A stretch of 64,000 nucleotides of DNA from Glomus cerebriforme (Eukaryota; Glomeromycota; Glomeromycetes; Glomerales; Glomeraceae): assembly GCA_003550305.1 (NCBI GenBank), contig QKYT01000029.1, positions 48,191-112,190 of the forward strand, written 5' to 3'. Every line of letters starts with the position of its first letter. The first letter of the stretch is position 1. The position numbers and the translations under genes were made by a program. Of this stretch, positions 23,978 through 37,430 are shown one piece after another. A model generated the notes under the pieces. That model saw only the letters and a list, made by a program, of their open reading frames with translations. It was not told the origin of the DNA and made no database searches.

Positions 23978-26249
23978 ATGATTTCTCAAAATCGAATAAC
24001 TTCAATTTGTATACAATTAATACGTTCTCGTTTAGCTAAATATATTCCTCACCATTCAGTATATCCAATGACTCAGTACATTTTTTTTCAAAAATATAAA
24101 GTTCGAAATAATACATTACCTCGAACTTTATCCCATTCAGGAGCTTTTGGTAACGATAAATACAATTATATAATAAAGAATGATTATATGTATATAGCAA
24201 TAATTTGTTCAATAATTTTCTTTATTATTAGCTTCATATTCAACTCAAGAATATACTATGAATTTATCTGCTAATCCATTTCAACACAATATTTCATCAA
24301 CATTAAAAATAACGCAAATAAATGAAGCACAAATACGTATGAAGAATTTTCTAGATACGAATAATCTAGAAGCTATCACCAAAGAATTTATTGCTTTAAA
24401 AGAAAGAAACATTTTACCAACATTAGAAATTTATCACATACTTCTTCAAATGTGTTATAAAGCATCAGATTTAAATAGTGCTTTAGAGATTTTCACACAA
24501 ATTTACACAGACACTTCAATTTCACCCACAAAAGAGACTTATAAATATCTTTTAGATGTTGTTGAAGTATCATCTGATCATTTCCTTTCATTACATGTGT
24601 TGAAATCTATTTTAAATGGGAAAATACCATTCATTAAATCATCAAAGATAGTACAAAAAAAATTGGACATAAAAATTGATTTGGACTTGTGGAATTCTAT
24701 GTTTCGTTCCTTAACAACATCACATAAATTATATTCAACAAGAGACCTAAATTATTTTAAGAACGTAAAAGAATTAACTGAAATATTCTTGAATTTTAAT
24801 CCAAATTATAATAATTTCACAGAAGAAACTTGGCGATTAATTATTCGAGTAGGTCTAATCTATGTTATTCTTTCTTAATATATTTTACAATTTCTTACAA
24901 TTTTTCTTTTGCTTTTAATGTAGGCATTAGGAACCTATCCCGGATATTGTAAAAAATTCGATGAAATATTACAAAAAATCCAATCACCAGAACAAATTAT
25001 AATGACTCCAGCAATTTATTCTGAACTTATTTGGGCATTATCAAGAAAATCTTCAATGAATCTTGCAATAGAAAATTTAGATAAGCTCATTTCACAATTT
25101 AATTATATACCGTCAAAAGAACCTCTTTATATTTTATTTTCTTATTACGCTGATTTGGGAAATTATCAAAAAGTGGAATATTTAATAGATAAATATTCTA
25201 AATTTACAACTATACATGAACAATCAGCATCATCACACCAACAGAAAAATTGGCAATTCAATTTCTCTACAATTTTGATGAAGGCTTACGTTCAAGCTTT
25301 ACGTAAGGAAGTTGCTTTTCGCATTAAAAATCTTGAACAAAATATAAAAAATGTTTCTTTGGTGACATCAAAAGAAAACGAGAGGGATCAATTATATTAT
25401 TTAACAAAAGATAATTTTACACAGAGTTCATTTTATGTTTCTTGGAAAAAATTATTGAATGAAGTGAAATTATCAAATTCAAAATATCACAAAGATCATT
25501 TTGAATTAATGATTAGATTTTATATATTTTCAAATCAAATTAACCACCAAGAATTTCCCTTAAGTAAAGCATTAAATATGATTTATGAAATGAAAGGTGA
25601 TGGAATTGAACCAACATTTGAGACATTTAAAATATTATTAGAAGGTCATACTAATTCACCAGAATATAATTCATCTGAACCAACTTTGCAACGTGTGGAA
25701 AACACTTTAGGAATTTTTTATATAATGGAATCTTCTGGATACAATATGAAGAATATAGAGATATTTCAAATATTACTAGATTCATGCATACCAAAACATG
25801 AACGGTTCACCGATATAAATTTTAATCCTATACGATTAAAGATCAAAGAGAAAATTATTCATATAGAAAATTTGATTAAAATTTATAAAGTAAAACATAA
25901 TCAAAAATCAATGATAACGTTACTTGAATTATATGGTTGTATACATTCCTTTAGGAAAATGAGAAATATTTGGTTCGATTTATTTTTATCGGGATATCAT
26001 CGTAATTTAAACTTTTACAAAACATTTATTAAAGCTGCTTCACAAAATATACAAGAATCAATTTATTGTTTAGATGTTTTAAGACATCAGATGTCAAAAG
26101 AATATCCTCCTGTATATCCTGATTTAGAAACTTTTAATTTATTATTAAAATGTTGTATTAAATCTAATGATTTGATCACAATGAAACAAATTACTAAATA
26201 TATGAAGCATTATTCTTCCTCCTATTTTCCTAAAAAGAAAATCTTTTAA
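23978..26249 (+). CDS. Pentatricopeptide repeat protein, 704 aa, 3 exons
   Basis: Exons: 23978-24149, 24232-24848 and 24924-26249; 2115 nt including TAA. The N-terminus is basic and lacks acidic residues (MISQNRITSICIQLIRSRLAKY), like a mitochondrial presequence. The body consists of helical repeats of about 35 residues with PPR wording: LPTLEIYHILLQMCYKASDL, ISPTKETYKYLLDVVEVSS, IEPTFETFKILLEGH, YPDLETFNLLLKCCIKSNDL. Fungal PPR proteins mostly act in mitochondrial RNA processing, stability or translation; that role is inferred. Repeat number is hard to fix by eye because many repeats are diverged. Which yeast protein it corresponds to cannot be decided here. Confidence 0.85.
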
Positions 26250-26678
26250 TAGAATTGTATATTTATTTAAATATCAATAAAAGGTTATATATAGATTGAC
26301 ATAATTTTCAATGGTAATTTTTTTTTAACGCAAAGAATTATTACTTTCAAGCTAAAAAAACTTTATCTTGATCTTTTATATAGTGAGAACAAAAGGGATT
26401 GTAGAATATTGCATAATTGATTGTTTAAAACTATGTACAATAAAAAAAGTGACAATTGATTTTTACCTTGTTTATCTTTTGTCATTGTCTACTTTCAAAA
26501 GTCGTATGCTAATAAGAAGGTTTTTTACAAATGGACAATTCAAAATAAGTCAGTGATGTCATGTTTTCTAATATCACATAAGATCGATCACGATGACGAC
26601 CAATGCATTACGTATCTGCGGTTATAAAAAAAATATATATAGAGTAAATTAACAAAGACTTTATCTCAAATCTTTACC
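26250..26678. other. Intergenic PPR-RPN11, no gene seen
   Basis: 429 bp between the PPR stop and the RPN11 start. No fungal proteasome-type control element (GGTGGCAAA) was seen on reading. A TATA-like ATATATATAGAG lies about 40 bp upstream of the RPN11 ATG. Confidence 0.5.
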
Positions 26679-28100
<1,422 letters not shown>

Positions 28101-28680
28101 GCAAGAAATTTTAGCTATGAAAACAGCTTTATTTGTACTTAAAAAATTTTTTTTATTTTAAATATATAGAACATATTTTTATTTTACATTCATTCCAATT
28201 AACATTTATGAAGCCTTAGTTTTAAAGCGAAGTTACATATCCGATTCAAAATGTTGCTTTCTTTGCGGTTTCACATATCCAAAATCCTATGGATTTGGTC
28301 CGAATGATGCATTGATAGATTCGAGTTTCCTGTTCGAACAATGCAATTGGGTTGATATTTGGTAGCTTCTAATTTTTGAATTCAGTTTTAGCTAATAATA
28401 TTTAATTTATTTGTTCCTATTTGTGGTTGCGTATATTATCGTATATTATTGCATATTTTTTGGTAGTATATAATATAACTGCATACCAAATTTTCAAATC
28501 TTTTATGGTAAATAAAATGTGTATTACATGTTGATCTTGTGTTAATTCAAATACCTGACACATGATTGTTGCATGGGGCAATGATGATTTTTTTCCATAA
28601 AATTTTCTCTTACTGTATGTAACTCCACATTTTTTTTTAAAAAAAAAAACACTTTCCTTTCTACAAATCCTAACCTATCT
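28101..28680. other. Intergenic RPN11-vezatin, includes T9A11 palindrome
   Basis: No exon is supported. A T9A11 palindromic tract (28630-28649) ends 31 bp upstream of the next start codon. Confidence 0.5.
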
Positions 28681-31171
28681 ATGGCTGAAAGCATAATCTA
28701 CGAAGACACCCCTTTCGCTGAGTATCTTGCCGGTATGCAAGTTTTTGTTATCAGTAGTTCCTAAAATCTTGATCTGTAACCCTAATAAAAAACTTGTTTA
28801 TTATAGAAATTGGTAGTGAAGAAGAGCTAACAAAACAACCTGAGTTATTTGAACTTGAAAGACAGTTTTCACAAAACAACGATGTTCAAACGACATTTTT
28901 TACTCGACTTACATATGATACTATCGAATATCTCAAGGTTTTCAGCGGTTTCTTAAGATTCTTGTTACTATATTAATACGTGTATTCATTAAAAAATGAT
29001 CTTATTTGATACTATTATAGGAAGCATTTTCGACAGCATTGCCAATACAAGAAGAAAATCAGTTTGAAGAACGTTTTAAATATCTATTATGCACATCGCA
29101 CCTTTTAAATGATACATTATCGATTTACTTCTATGACAGTAAAAAACCCAGTTCGGCAGAAATTAGAGAGGCCGGGTTATATGCTGGTGGACTTTCGCGG
29201 CGAAATTTTGAAGTTCTTTTTAGTGCAGTAATCGGATTAACAATTGTATTCTTGACATGGCTTATACATGATGTAGAAGCCAAAGATTTTAGAACAACCA
29301 TGATTCGATTACCCGCTGCATTCCTGTTGGCTATGTTTGCCTCATTTTTCCTATATCGTCGCATGGTAACTATTAGTATTTTATTTTTTTATTAATAATA
29401 AATTAAATTTAATTATTTTAATTGATCAAATATTAATTACGAAATTTAGCGACGAAAAGCTGTCAAAACATTATATAACTCTGCATTGCATTATATGGAA
29501 GCACTTGTGTATAATTGCCAAAATCTCGATTTAAAAATTAATAAAGCGTTGATTATGATCCAAGAGATTGAGCTAGTATCTCGTGGTTATAGATTGTATC
29601 CTTTTGTATTATATTGATTTATTAGATGATGAGATATACTTCCTTTGAATATGTTTTCATTGTATTATAATCTTAACAATAAATATTGATAATAGATCGA
29701 TGCCATTGTCTCCAGTATCTCGTATAGAACAAAATTCAAATAATCGACGTTGTCTTGCGCTTCGGGAAACTGTATATAACATACTTCAAGAAGCTTTTTT
29801 GACTTATCGTAACGCTATAGTTGTTATGAAACCAGAAATTTCAAACCATAATTTGAATATTATGTATAACATGTATAATATTGTTCCATGTAATGAGGAT
29901 GATGAATGGATTATGGAAGAGAATGATACGCATTCCTTGGAAAATTTGAAATTATGTTTTCAGAAAATGCACACAAAACGTAGAGAATGTCTGTGTCATT
30001 TCCTTGCACTAGATGTAATGACACCCGGAAGAGATTCTCATCGAAGAGATTATGAAAGTCATTGGGCGGCAGTTAATAATCATTTAAATAATTTGAGTGT
30101 GGTCACTGGGCTTTTCTTGGATAGAGTCATTGTTGCTTCGGCTAGTGAATTATGTATATATATATATTTTTTTTTTAAAAAAAATTTTAAAGTTTTAATT
30201 GAAATTAATTAATTCTCACTTTTCCTTCAGACACAATACCATCATCTAAACAAGATTTTATGTCTCAACCATCTCCTGCAATTATTACTAATAAGAAACT
30301 TAAGTCTTATCTTCATCGTCTTGCATGCATAGAACAGCATATTCGTGGCATTCAAGCCAAATTATACATTTGTAATGAGGATGCTCGCAAATTCTATGAA
30401 GCTGAAGGTATAAATTTTTGTATAAAGAAAAATTTTGATTATACTTTTACATATAATATCAACTTAATTTATACCGTATTATTAGGTGTTCCGGGTGAAA
30501 ATGAAAAAGAAACCTTAGTGAATCAATACGAATCCATAAGTAAAGATTTTACTTATATATTCCAAGAATGGGAAGAAGGAAAGAAAGTATTGAAGGAAAT
30601 GATGGAACCGACACCAAAAGATCCTGATTCTATTGGGTCACGTCAGTCTTTAGTCGAAGATATTGAGCTTCCAAAAAATGAGAATGAGCCTATAGAAAAC
30701 AGTTCTGAGAAACCTCTCATTGATTGGACACAAACTGATGAACCATTAGATGTACCTGCACAAGTATTTGAAGCGGAGGCTGAACCAGAAGTCATAACAA
30801 AGGTAAGAATATTGATTTATTTTATTTTTTATTATCTTTAGTAACTTATATACAATATATATTTTTTTAGAAATTAACTAGAGAAGAAAGGATCGCCATT
30901 CAAAAAGCCAAGAGAACGCAAGAGGTATGTATGGATTGGATTAAAATTACTTAATAATTACTGTAATCTTATGTATAAAATATTCATATTAATTCTATAT
31001 TAGGCGAAGGTAAGGTCCACACGTCAGGATTCTGAACGTATGGTACATGAATTGAAAGATGTATTAGTACGGCGGAAGCCCATGAACTATGAAAGTGAAG
31101 TGCTAAAATCCTCTTCAGAAGAACCACGAATACAATTGCATGGTTCCCGTGTTGTTGTAGCAACAAATTAA
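28681..31171 (+). CDS. Vezatin/Inp2-like myosin-binding membrane protein, 615 aa, 9 exons
   Basis: Exons: 28681-28732, 28807-28937, 29021-29365, 29450-29595, 29696-30153, 30231-30407, 30486-30802, 30871-30924 and 31004-31171; 1848 nt including TAA. The protein begins MAESIIYEDTPFAEYLAEIG. Two close hydrophobic segments (VLFSAVIGLTIVFLTWLIH and PAAFLLAMFASFFLY) form a membrane hairpin. This is followed by ALIMIQEIELVSRGYRL and SMPLSPVSRIEQNS, the signature of the vezatin/Inp2 myosin-binding region. The C-terminal half is charged, with KKLTREERIAIQKAKRTQE. In yeast Inp2 links peroxisomes to a class V myosin and animal vezatin binds a class VII myosin; a role as an organelle-side myosin receptor is inferred. 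Family assignment rests on the hairpin plus the S-R-G-Y...P-x-S-R-I-E-Q block. Confidence 0.85.
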
Positions 31172-31547
31172 AAATAACTTGTATAGAGCAATTTGATTTA
31201 AAATGTAAATTATAATCAAATTTTACCAAATAAGTTTCCTTTGATAATTTAATTCATATCAAAGACATTATTAAATAATATTATTTACAGCCGGTAATTA
31301 TTATAATATAACTCGCAAACCATTTTTTAGATATTTATCTTTAGGAGAGATTTTTTTATCTTTTCATAAAACATATTATATATGAGATATAATATTATAT
31401 GATCATTAAAAAAACTGATTATCCTAAATCTTTGAATAATAAAAAAAAATTTTTTGAATAGTAAATTCTCAAGAAGTAGTATTAGAAATTTTACTAGATT
31501 TAACGATAAATAGTTAGAAATAATTTTAATATAAAAAAAAATATTCA
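31172..31547. other. Convergent intergenic region, no gene seen
   Basis: AT-rich 3' region shared by the vezatin-like gene and the convergent MTHFS gene. Confidence 0.5.
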
Positions 31548-32603
31548 TTATGTTTGAGAAATAGTACTAATAGTATCATTATGACTTATAATTAAATTAG
31601 GTTTTTGATCATATTGTGAAATAGGTACTAATTTATCCTTTAATAACTGAGAATCTAATGCAAGTGCAACTGTTAAAAATTTTGTTATTACACTTCTTAT
31701 AGTAATAAAAAGAGAAAATCATGAATTTTGTTTATACTTACTTGTTTTTGGTATTGATTTATTTTGATAAATTTGTCGGCATTTAGCCAAATATTTATCA
31801 TAATAACTAAATTAAAGGAGAAAGGATTTTAGCGTTTGAATCAAATAATGTTTCAATGTAAAGAAGTTGAAATTACCCTTTTCCATGACCTAACCTATTT
31901 CCTTGAAAATCAAACGCTAAACCTTTAAGGAAATTACAATAATTAAACAATTAAATAATCACATATAATTATAATTTTAAATAATATTGATTTACCTGGC
32001 ATTATTATCAAATCCAAGTCATTGGCTAATATAAACGTAAAATTTGTTACTTTAAAATGAAAAAAAAGGTGACAAAAAAAAGATCATTTTCGTATTACCA
32101 ATATCTCTTATTTCATCATGATTTGGTTCAGGTATATTCCACCGATTTACAGGTAATGATAAATAATCTTGATAAGAATTGAGTTTTACCATTTCCATTT
32201 CATCATTATTCCACCTCGGAACATAACATACCTTTTCTACAATAATAATAATTTTTTAGACAAATTACCACAACAAAGCGAAATGATTTTTTTTTAAATA
32301 AGAATAAAATACCTTGTTCAAATATATCTTTAACTATGTGTTTTGTAGAAATTTCGGCTTTCGGCATGCTAATATATATGCTAATATGATTACTTGTAAT
32401 ATATTCTTTTGAATTAATGAGTTTTTCTGTTACTATACTACCTAAGATTTAAATAAAAAATTTTCAGAATAACTCTCTAAAATTATAATAAAACCAATTA
32501 AATACACACTTTCTTGTTCAATTACTTCTAATGGAATTTGATTTAATAATGTACGCATTTCCTTTCTCAATGTATTCTTTATGGATCTTAATGATTGATT
32601 CAT
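31548..32603 (-). CDS. MTHFS: 5-formyltetrahydrofolate cyclo-ligase, 207 aa, 7 exons
   Basis: Converts 5-formyl-THF to 5,10-methenyl-THF using ATP, in one-carbon metabolism. Exons: 32603-32510, 32441-32313, 32236-32099, 32025-31996 (30-nt micro-exon), 31922-31877, 31806-31742 and 31669-31548; 624 nt including TAA. None of these exons is long enough to be obvious alone. Joined, they read MNQSLRSIKNTLRKEMR, then YISMPKAEISTKHIVKD, KVCYVPRWNNDEMEMVKL, RWNIPEPNHDE, DLDLIIMPGLAFDFQGNRLG and HGKGYYDKYLAKC. The last four are the classic cyclo-ligase substrate and ATP-binding motifs. The acceptor of the last exon is TTAACAG, giving TIALALDSQLL; the nearer AAG would bring an immediate stop. Length is normal. 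The gene is divergent from RPL8. Confidence 0.92.
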
Positions 32604-33054
32604 TTTTTGAACTATTTTTTTCTCTGGAAAAAAGTGGATTTTAAAAAGGTTCTCACTTGCAGCTTATATTCCTTTTTTAGTTAGAAGATCGGAAAATTAT
32701 TGTTAAACCACCAAAAAAATTACTCATCTAAATCGAGGTCTTAAAGGATCTTAAAAGAAAAATTCTTAAATTTCGAAAATTTCAATTTCTTTAAGATAGA
32801 ATGATAACCATGGAACAACGAATTAATCGGTGTCGTTATGATCGCCAGTATAGTGTATACCAGTATTTTATTAAACTATAAAAACTATCACATCGTAAAT
32901 CAGCTGCGCCATAGTAGATTAGGATGAATCATAAATTTTATAAGGTTGTGTAACTATTTTTTTTTTTTTTTTTTTTATAAAAAATCAAGAAGGATTTAGT
33001 CTTTATCATTTATCCATCCGTCCGTTTAAAAAAAAAGAGGGTATTTCATTTCAT
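32604..33054. promoter_or_regulatory. Divergent MTHFS/RPL8 promoter region
   Basis: 451 bp between divergent start codons. It contains long T tracts (32950-32976) and no exon. No specific factor site could be assigned. Confidence 0.4.
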
Positions 33055-34305
33055 TATGGTAAAGTATTTAAACATTAAATTTATAAGAATATCAACTCAA
33101 ATTATTAAGAGAAACTTGAGAAAAAAAAGCACAAGACAACCTGAGGGTGTATTTGTTGCAAATACATGCAATTTTTTTTTTCTTCTACTTTCAATGAATA
33201 GGACCTATTCATGAAAGAATTGGAAAATAAAACTTGTATTAGAGCAAACAGAATAAAACAACAAAAAAAAAAAGCTTGTATAACTAATTCAAGTTTTTTT
33301 TTTATTTATTTATTGTTTGCTCAATGACCCACTTTTACATATATTCGATATTTTATTCGAATTTTATGTATTATAGCCTAAGAGTAAGCCTAAACAGAAA
33401 AAAGTAGCACCCGCTCCTTATCCTGTTAAGAAAAAGGATACGGGAAAAGCTTCTAAAAATCCTTTATTTGAGAAGAGGCCAAGAAACTTTGGAATTGGTG
33501 GGTGATTTAATTCTTTGATTCGTAGAGAAAGATTTTTTTTTTTTGAAGGATTCGAAATTATGAGTTTAAACATCATATGAACAAAAATATTATCTCAACC
33601 TTTTGCTTATCTTAATTTTATATTTCATATGATATAGGTCAAGATATTCAACCGAAAAGAGACTTAACCCGCTTCGTTAAATGGCCCAAGTACGTTCGCC
33701 TTCAAAGACAAAAAAAGATTCTTAACCAACGTCTTAAGGTTCCACCTGCTATTAATCAGTTCACCAATGCAGTTGACAAAACTACTGCAATCAGTGCTTT
33801 TAAACTTCTTAACAAATATCGCCCTGAAACCAAAGTTGAAAAAAGAGAACGTCTTACACTTATAGCAAAAAATAAGGCCGAAGGTGGAAAATATGAACCG
33901 AAAAAACCTTATGTAGTTAAATATGGTATTAATCATGTTACTGCATTGGTTGAAGCCAAAAAAGCTAAATTGGTTTTGATCGCTCATGATGTCGACCCAA
34001 TTGAAATTGTGATGTGGTTACCAGCTTTGTGTAAAAAAATGCAAGTCCCTTATGCCATTATTAAAGGGAAGGCTAGATTGGGAACTGTAGTTCATAAAAA
34101 AACCGCTACCGCTTTAGCTATTGTTGATATTAGAGATGAAGATAAATCTTCACTTAGTAATCTGATTAATTCTATCAAGATTAATTATAATGATAAATAT
34201 GAAGAAATTAAGAAGCATTGGGGTGGAGGTATTATGGGTGTCAAATCTCAAGCTATGATGAAGAAACGTGAAAAGGCCGCTGGTAGAGAACTAAAAGGGG
34301 TTTAA
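33055..34305 (+). CDS. RPL8: 60S ribosomal protein L8 (eL8), 263 aa, 3 exons
   Basis: Large-subunit protein of the L7Ae family (eL8; L7A in animals). Exons: 33055-33057, 33377-33497 and 33638-34305; 3+121+668 nt is 264 codons including TAA. The first coding exon is the ATG alone, followed by a 319-nt intron starting GTAAAG; the second exon opens [16 protein letters not shown]. Family blocks: [35 protein letters not shown] and the L7Ae RNA-binding core [20 protein letters not shown] with [19 protein letters not shown]. It ends AGRELKGV. The ATG-only exon is inferred from the absence of any other in-frame Met near PKSK and from the usual M(A)PKSK start of the family. Confidence 0.93.
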
Positions 34306-35562
34306 TTTAGATTAATATTTTAAGTTGATCAACTTATTTCTTGGTGTCATTTATGATTTAATTAAATGATAAAATATTTTTGAAATGAATTAAAAAATTA
34401 TGCGTGAAGTGCGCAGCAAAAATATATATATATATATATATTTTTATAATTTATTATATAATAAAAGAAATTCCCCTCATTAGTATACATTCAATTCACG
34501 GGAATTTTATATTATATATGATTCACAAGCAAATCTTCCTTATTTGGATATCGGAAGATATTTTTAAATTTTTACTGCATTAATATCTTTTAAGCAGGTG
34601 GAAGTGACAATAATAAGATCGCCAATTTGTTTAAATTTTATGAATCATAGTGATTAAATCTTGAATGAGTTTCTTTGTGTAAGACATCTGGTTGATAGAT
34701 ACGACTAGATAATCATGTGAAAGAATTATAATATCGGGATTTGCCGCAACGGCAAAGAAGCAACATTTCTAATTACATTGTCAGGAATCAAACTTTCCAT
34801 ATTTTATAAATCGACACCCGACTTCTCAGTTCCTGTTATATTAATTATTCACACGCCTTTAAATCATCTTTCATTGAATGTAGTTTGAACTCTGCATTTG
34901 TTTAAAAAAAACAATCTAATTTTAATTTTTAAAATAAATACAGTAGATAGGATTATATCATCCGCCTTTGGTTTTTGAAAAACTTTATTAGCAATGCCGA
35001 GTTTATGACCAAGTTTAGTACAAATGTTTTGTTGATGACTACCTAACAAAGATTATCCCCATATGTTGTGTGACAAGGACAACACGTGCTAGTGACATTG
35101 CACTAAAATGTGATTTCTCGATAATTTCACGAATTAAAAGGGGAAGAGATGACATATTTGACAAAAAGTTTTACTGGTTGATTTTTTAAGATCTTCAAAC
35201 TCACTTTTCGAGATACTATGTATTTATTCTGTGCACCTAGCAACGAAACACCAAATAATCAGATCACAAGTAAAAGATTCGTGTGACATATTATTATCGA
35301 TACTTGATTATATCATTTGTTAAGTCTTCTCACCTGCCTGCAGTTCTTTTCCCTTTATTTTAAACATCAATGCAATTAGATACTTCATTAAAACGCTAGT
35401 TACAAGAAGCGTGTAAAAGCAAATATTTTATCTTGTATCCCCCCCTTAAAACTTTAAACCTCTATTATTTACATTTTCGAAGTTTTTTTTTTGTTTAATA
35501 ATTATAAAAAAAAGCGAGAACCTCTAAAAATTATTCGGTAGAAAACTTTAACCAGTTAAGAA
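34306..35562. other. Intergenic RPL8-Yippee, no gene seen
   Basis: 1.26 kb of AT-rich sequence with an (AT)n tract at about 34424-34441. A minus-strand stretch at about 34945-35048 (LGHKLGIANKVFQKPK...) looks faintly coding but has no supported start, splice sites or homologue I recognise. Confidence 0.4.
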
Positions 35563-36173
35563 ATGGGTCTTACTTATCGTACTTACTTGAATGGTAATCG
35601 CATTTTTGGATGCAGTAAATGCCGCACGCACCTTTCTACGACTGACAGTATTATTTCAAAGGTTATTTGTGTTTTATTAATAACCCTTGTTGAAATCGCT
35701 CCTGCATTTTGAAATAATACTTAATTCTTTGTTCGTTATAGCAATTTCAGGGTCAACATGGACGTGCTTACCTCTTTGATACTGTGTGAGTTCCCCTTTT
35801 ATTAGATTAAATTTGTAGTTATTCTACAGCTATTTTAGGCCTCATTTTGAAACTTTTCCTTTCACTCTATCTAATGTGTAGAGTTAATGTTGAGGAAGGA
35901 CCTTCTGAAGACCGCCATATGACTACTGGTCTGCATACAGTTAAGGATATCTTTTGCTCTCGCTGTCGATCCGTACTGGGATGGAAATACGTATGTATTA
36001 TTTCATTCTTCCTTATTGATTTTTTAGGTTGGGAATTTTTTTTTTTTTTTGATTCGTTTATTTCTATTGCTTCTACTTTATTAATTATATAGGAAAGGGC
36101 GTATGAACAAAATCAACGCTATAAGGAAGGAAAATACATTCTAGAAAAGCAGCTTCTCACCGATGTCAATTGA
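35563..36173 (+). CDS. Yippee zinc-binding protein, 110 aa, 4 exons
   Basis: Exons: 35563-35661, 35742-35785, 35882-35990 and 36093-36173; 333 nt including TGA. The protein reads [20 protein letters not shown], then the Yippee core [40 protein letters not shown] and [20 protein letters not shown]. It has two CxxC pairs (CSKC and CSRC) separated by about 52 residues, as in YPEL/Moh1 proteins, and keeps the GWKYE block. Length is typical. YPEL proteins are small zinc proteins linked to GID/CTLH ubiquitin-ligase complexes and stationary-phase survival in yeast (Moh1); the precise role here is not known. Confidence 0.95.
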
Positions 36174-36559
36174 TGAATAAAGTTACTTTAAATACAGTTA
36201 TGATTAACGCTAAGACTTTCCATTAATTCAAGTAAATTATGCTCTCTATCTTGGATAACTCTAACCCTTGGCCTATCTGTGAAATAGTTTTTACCCCTCC
36301 CCCTTTTTTTTTTGTTACGCCTTTTCTTGTGCATATATGCTGACTTCCCCCATTTTTATTTCAATTAATTAGATGGACTGATCAATCAGTCCTTTTTTTT
36401 TTTTACATTTTTGTTACTATGTACAATCTATAGTAGCTAATTTTTATTATATACACTCTTTACATTTTATATCCCTTTTTTATAGGCCTTGGGTTTGGTT
36501 AAGAAAGGCTGAGGGCTTTTTAAGTTTGTTTATATGCTTTATAAACGATACTTACTTTG

Positions 36560-36593
<34 letters not shown>

Positions 36594-37430
36594 GCTAATT
36601 TCGTTTGTTTTTTTCTTTGTATTATTTCAAAAGTTAGGAAAATCAAACATATACAAGCTTTTCACCCTGCGATTTTTTTTTTAAATAAACAATTTTCCTT
36701 TTTTTTTAAAAAAAAACTTTTTTTTCATTCCTTTGAAAAAACTTGGTATGGGCAGTTAAAAGTTCATAATAATCTTTCATTGGATATACCTGTGAGTATT
36801 TTTGGTGGTATTATTTTGCTTTATTTTGGGAAATATTTTAATAATTAAAAAACGAGACGAGATTTTATATAGTATGATACATATAATAATTCAATTATTA
36901 TAATTTAAATTAATTGTTTGTAGAATATTAGTTAGTTATTTATTAGTTAAATCTTTTCTGTTAATAATCAAGGATAGTAAGGTTTCAATAAACAGGTAAG
37001 ACGAATATTATTTATTCATATTTATAATAAGAAAAAATTTTTTCATAATTGAATTAAGTTTAATTTTATTTTGTTTACATTATTAATCGAATAAAAAGCA
37101 ATAGCATCAAAATAGCATCAGAACTTATTTCTTTTTTTAAAAAAAAGTTTTCAAAAAATAAATACATTTTGAAGTTGGAAATATGGGTTCTTGGGAACTT
37201 TTGCCCAGAATTATTTGATTCGATATATGATCGACCATAAATCTGGGCAGTCAAAAAGAAAAATTTCAGGTTTTTGTAGCGTAAAATACTGCTGTAATTA
37301 CGTCAATGATCTGCATTTTTACATATGAATTTTTCCGCCGTGATACACGATAAACATTACATAAATTCTATTATTCCGTTTGTGCGACTTAATAATTATA
37401 AAGTATCTTTCTTCGTTGCGTTTATGAACA
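36174..37430. other. Intergenic Yippee-VPS36, T-rich, no gene seen
   Basis: Long T tracts (for example 36571-36592), a (TA)n tract, and two T/A palindromes at 36699-36716 (T9A9) and 37132-37146 (T7A8). An open frame at 36534-36848 is low-complexity Phe/Lys and is not believed. Confidence 0.5.

Noticed and set aside
31670..31741. Earlier acceptor (TATAAG) for the last MTHFS exon
   Set aside because: It leads to an immediate in-frame stop; TTAACAG restores the family sequence.
36534..36848. Plus-strand open frame after the Yippee gene
   Set aside because: Dominated by TA and T tracts (Phe/Ile/Lys runs); probably 3' UTR.
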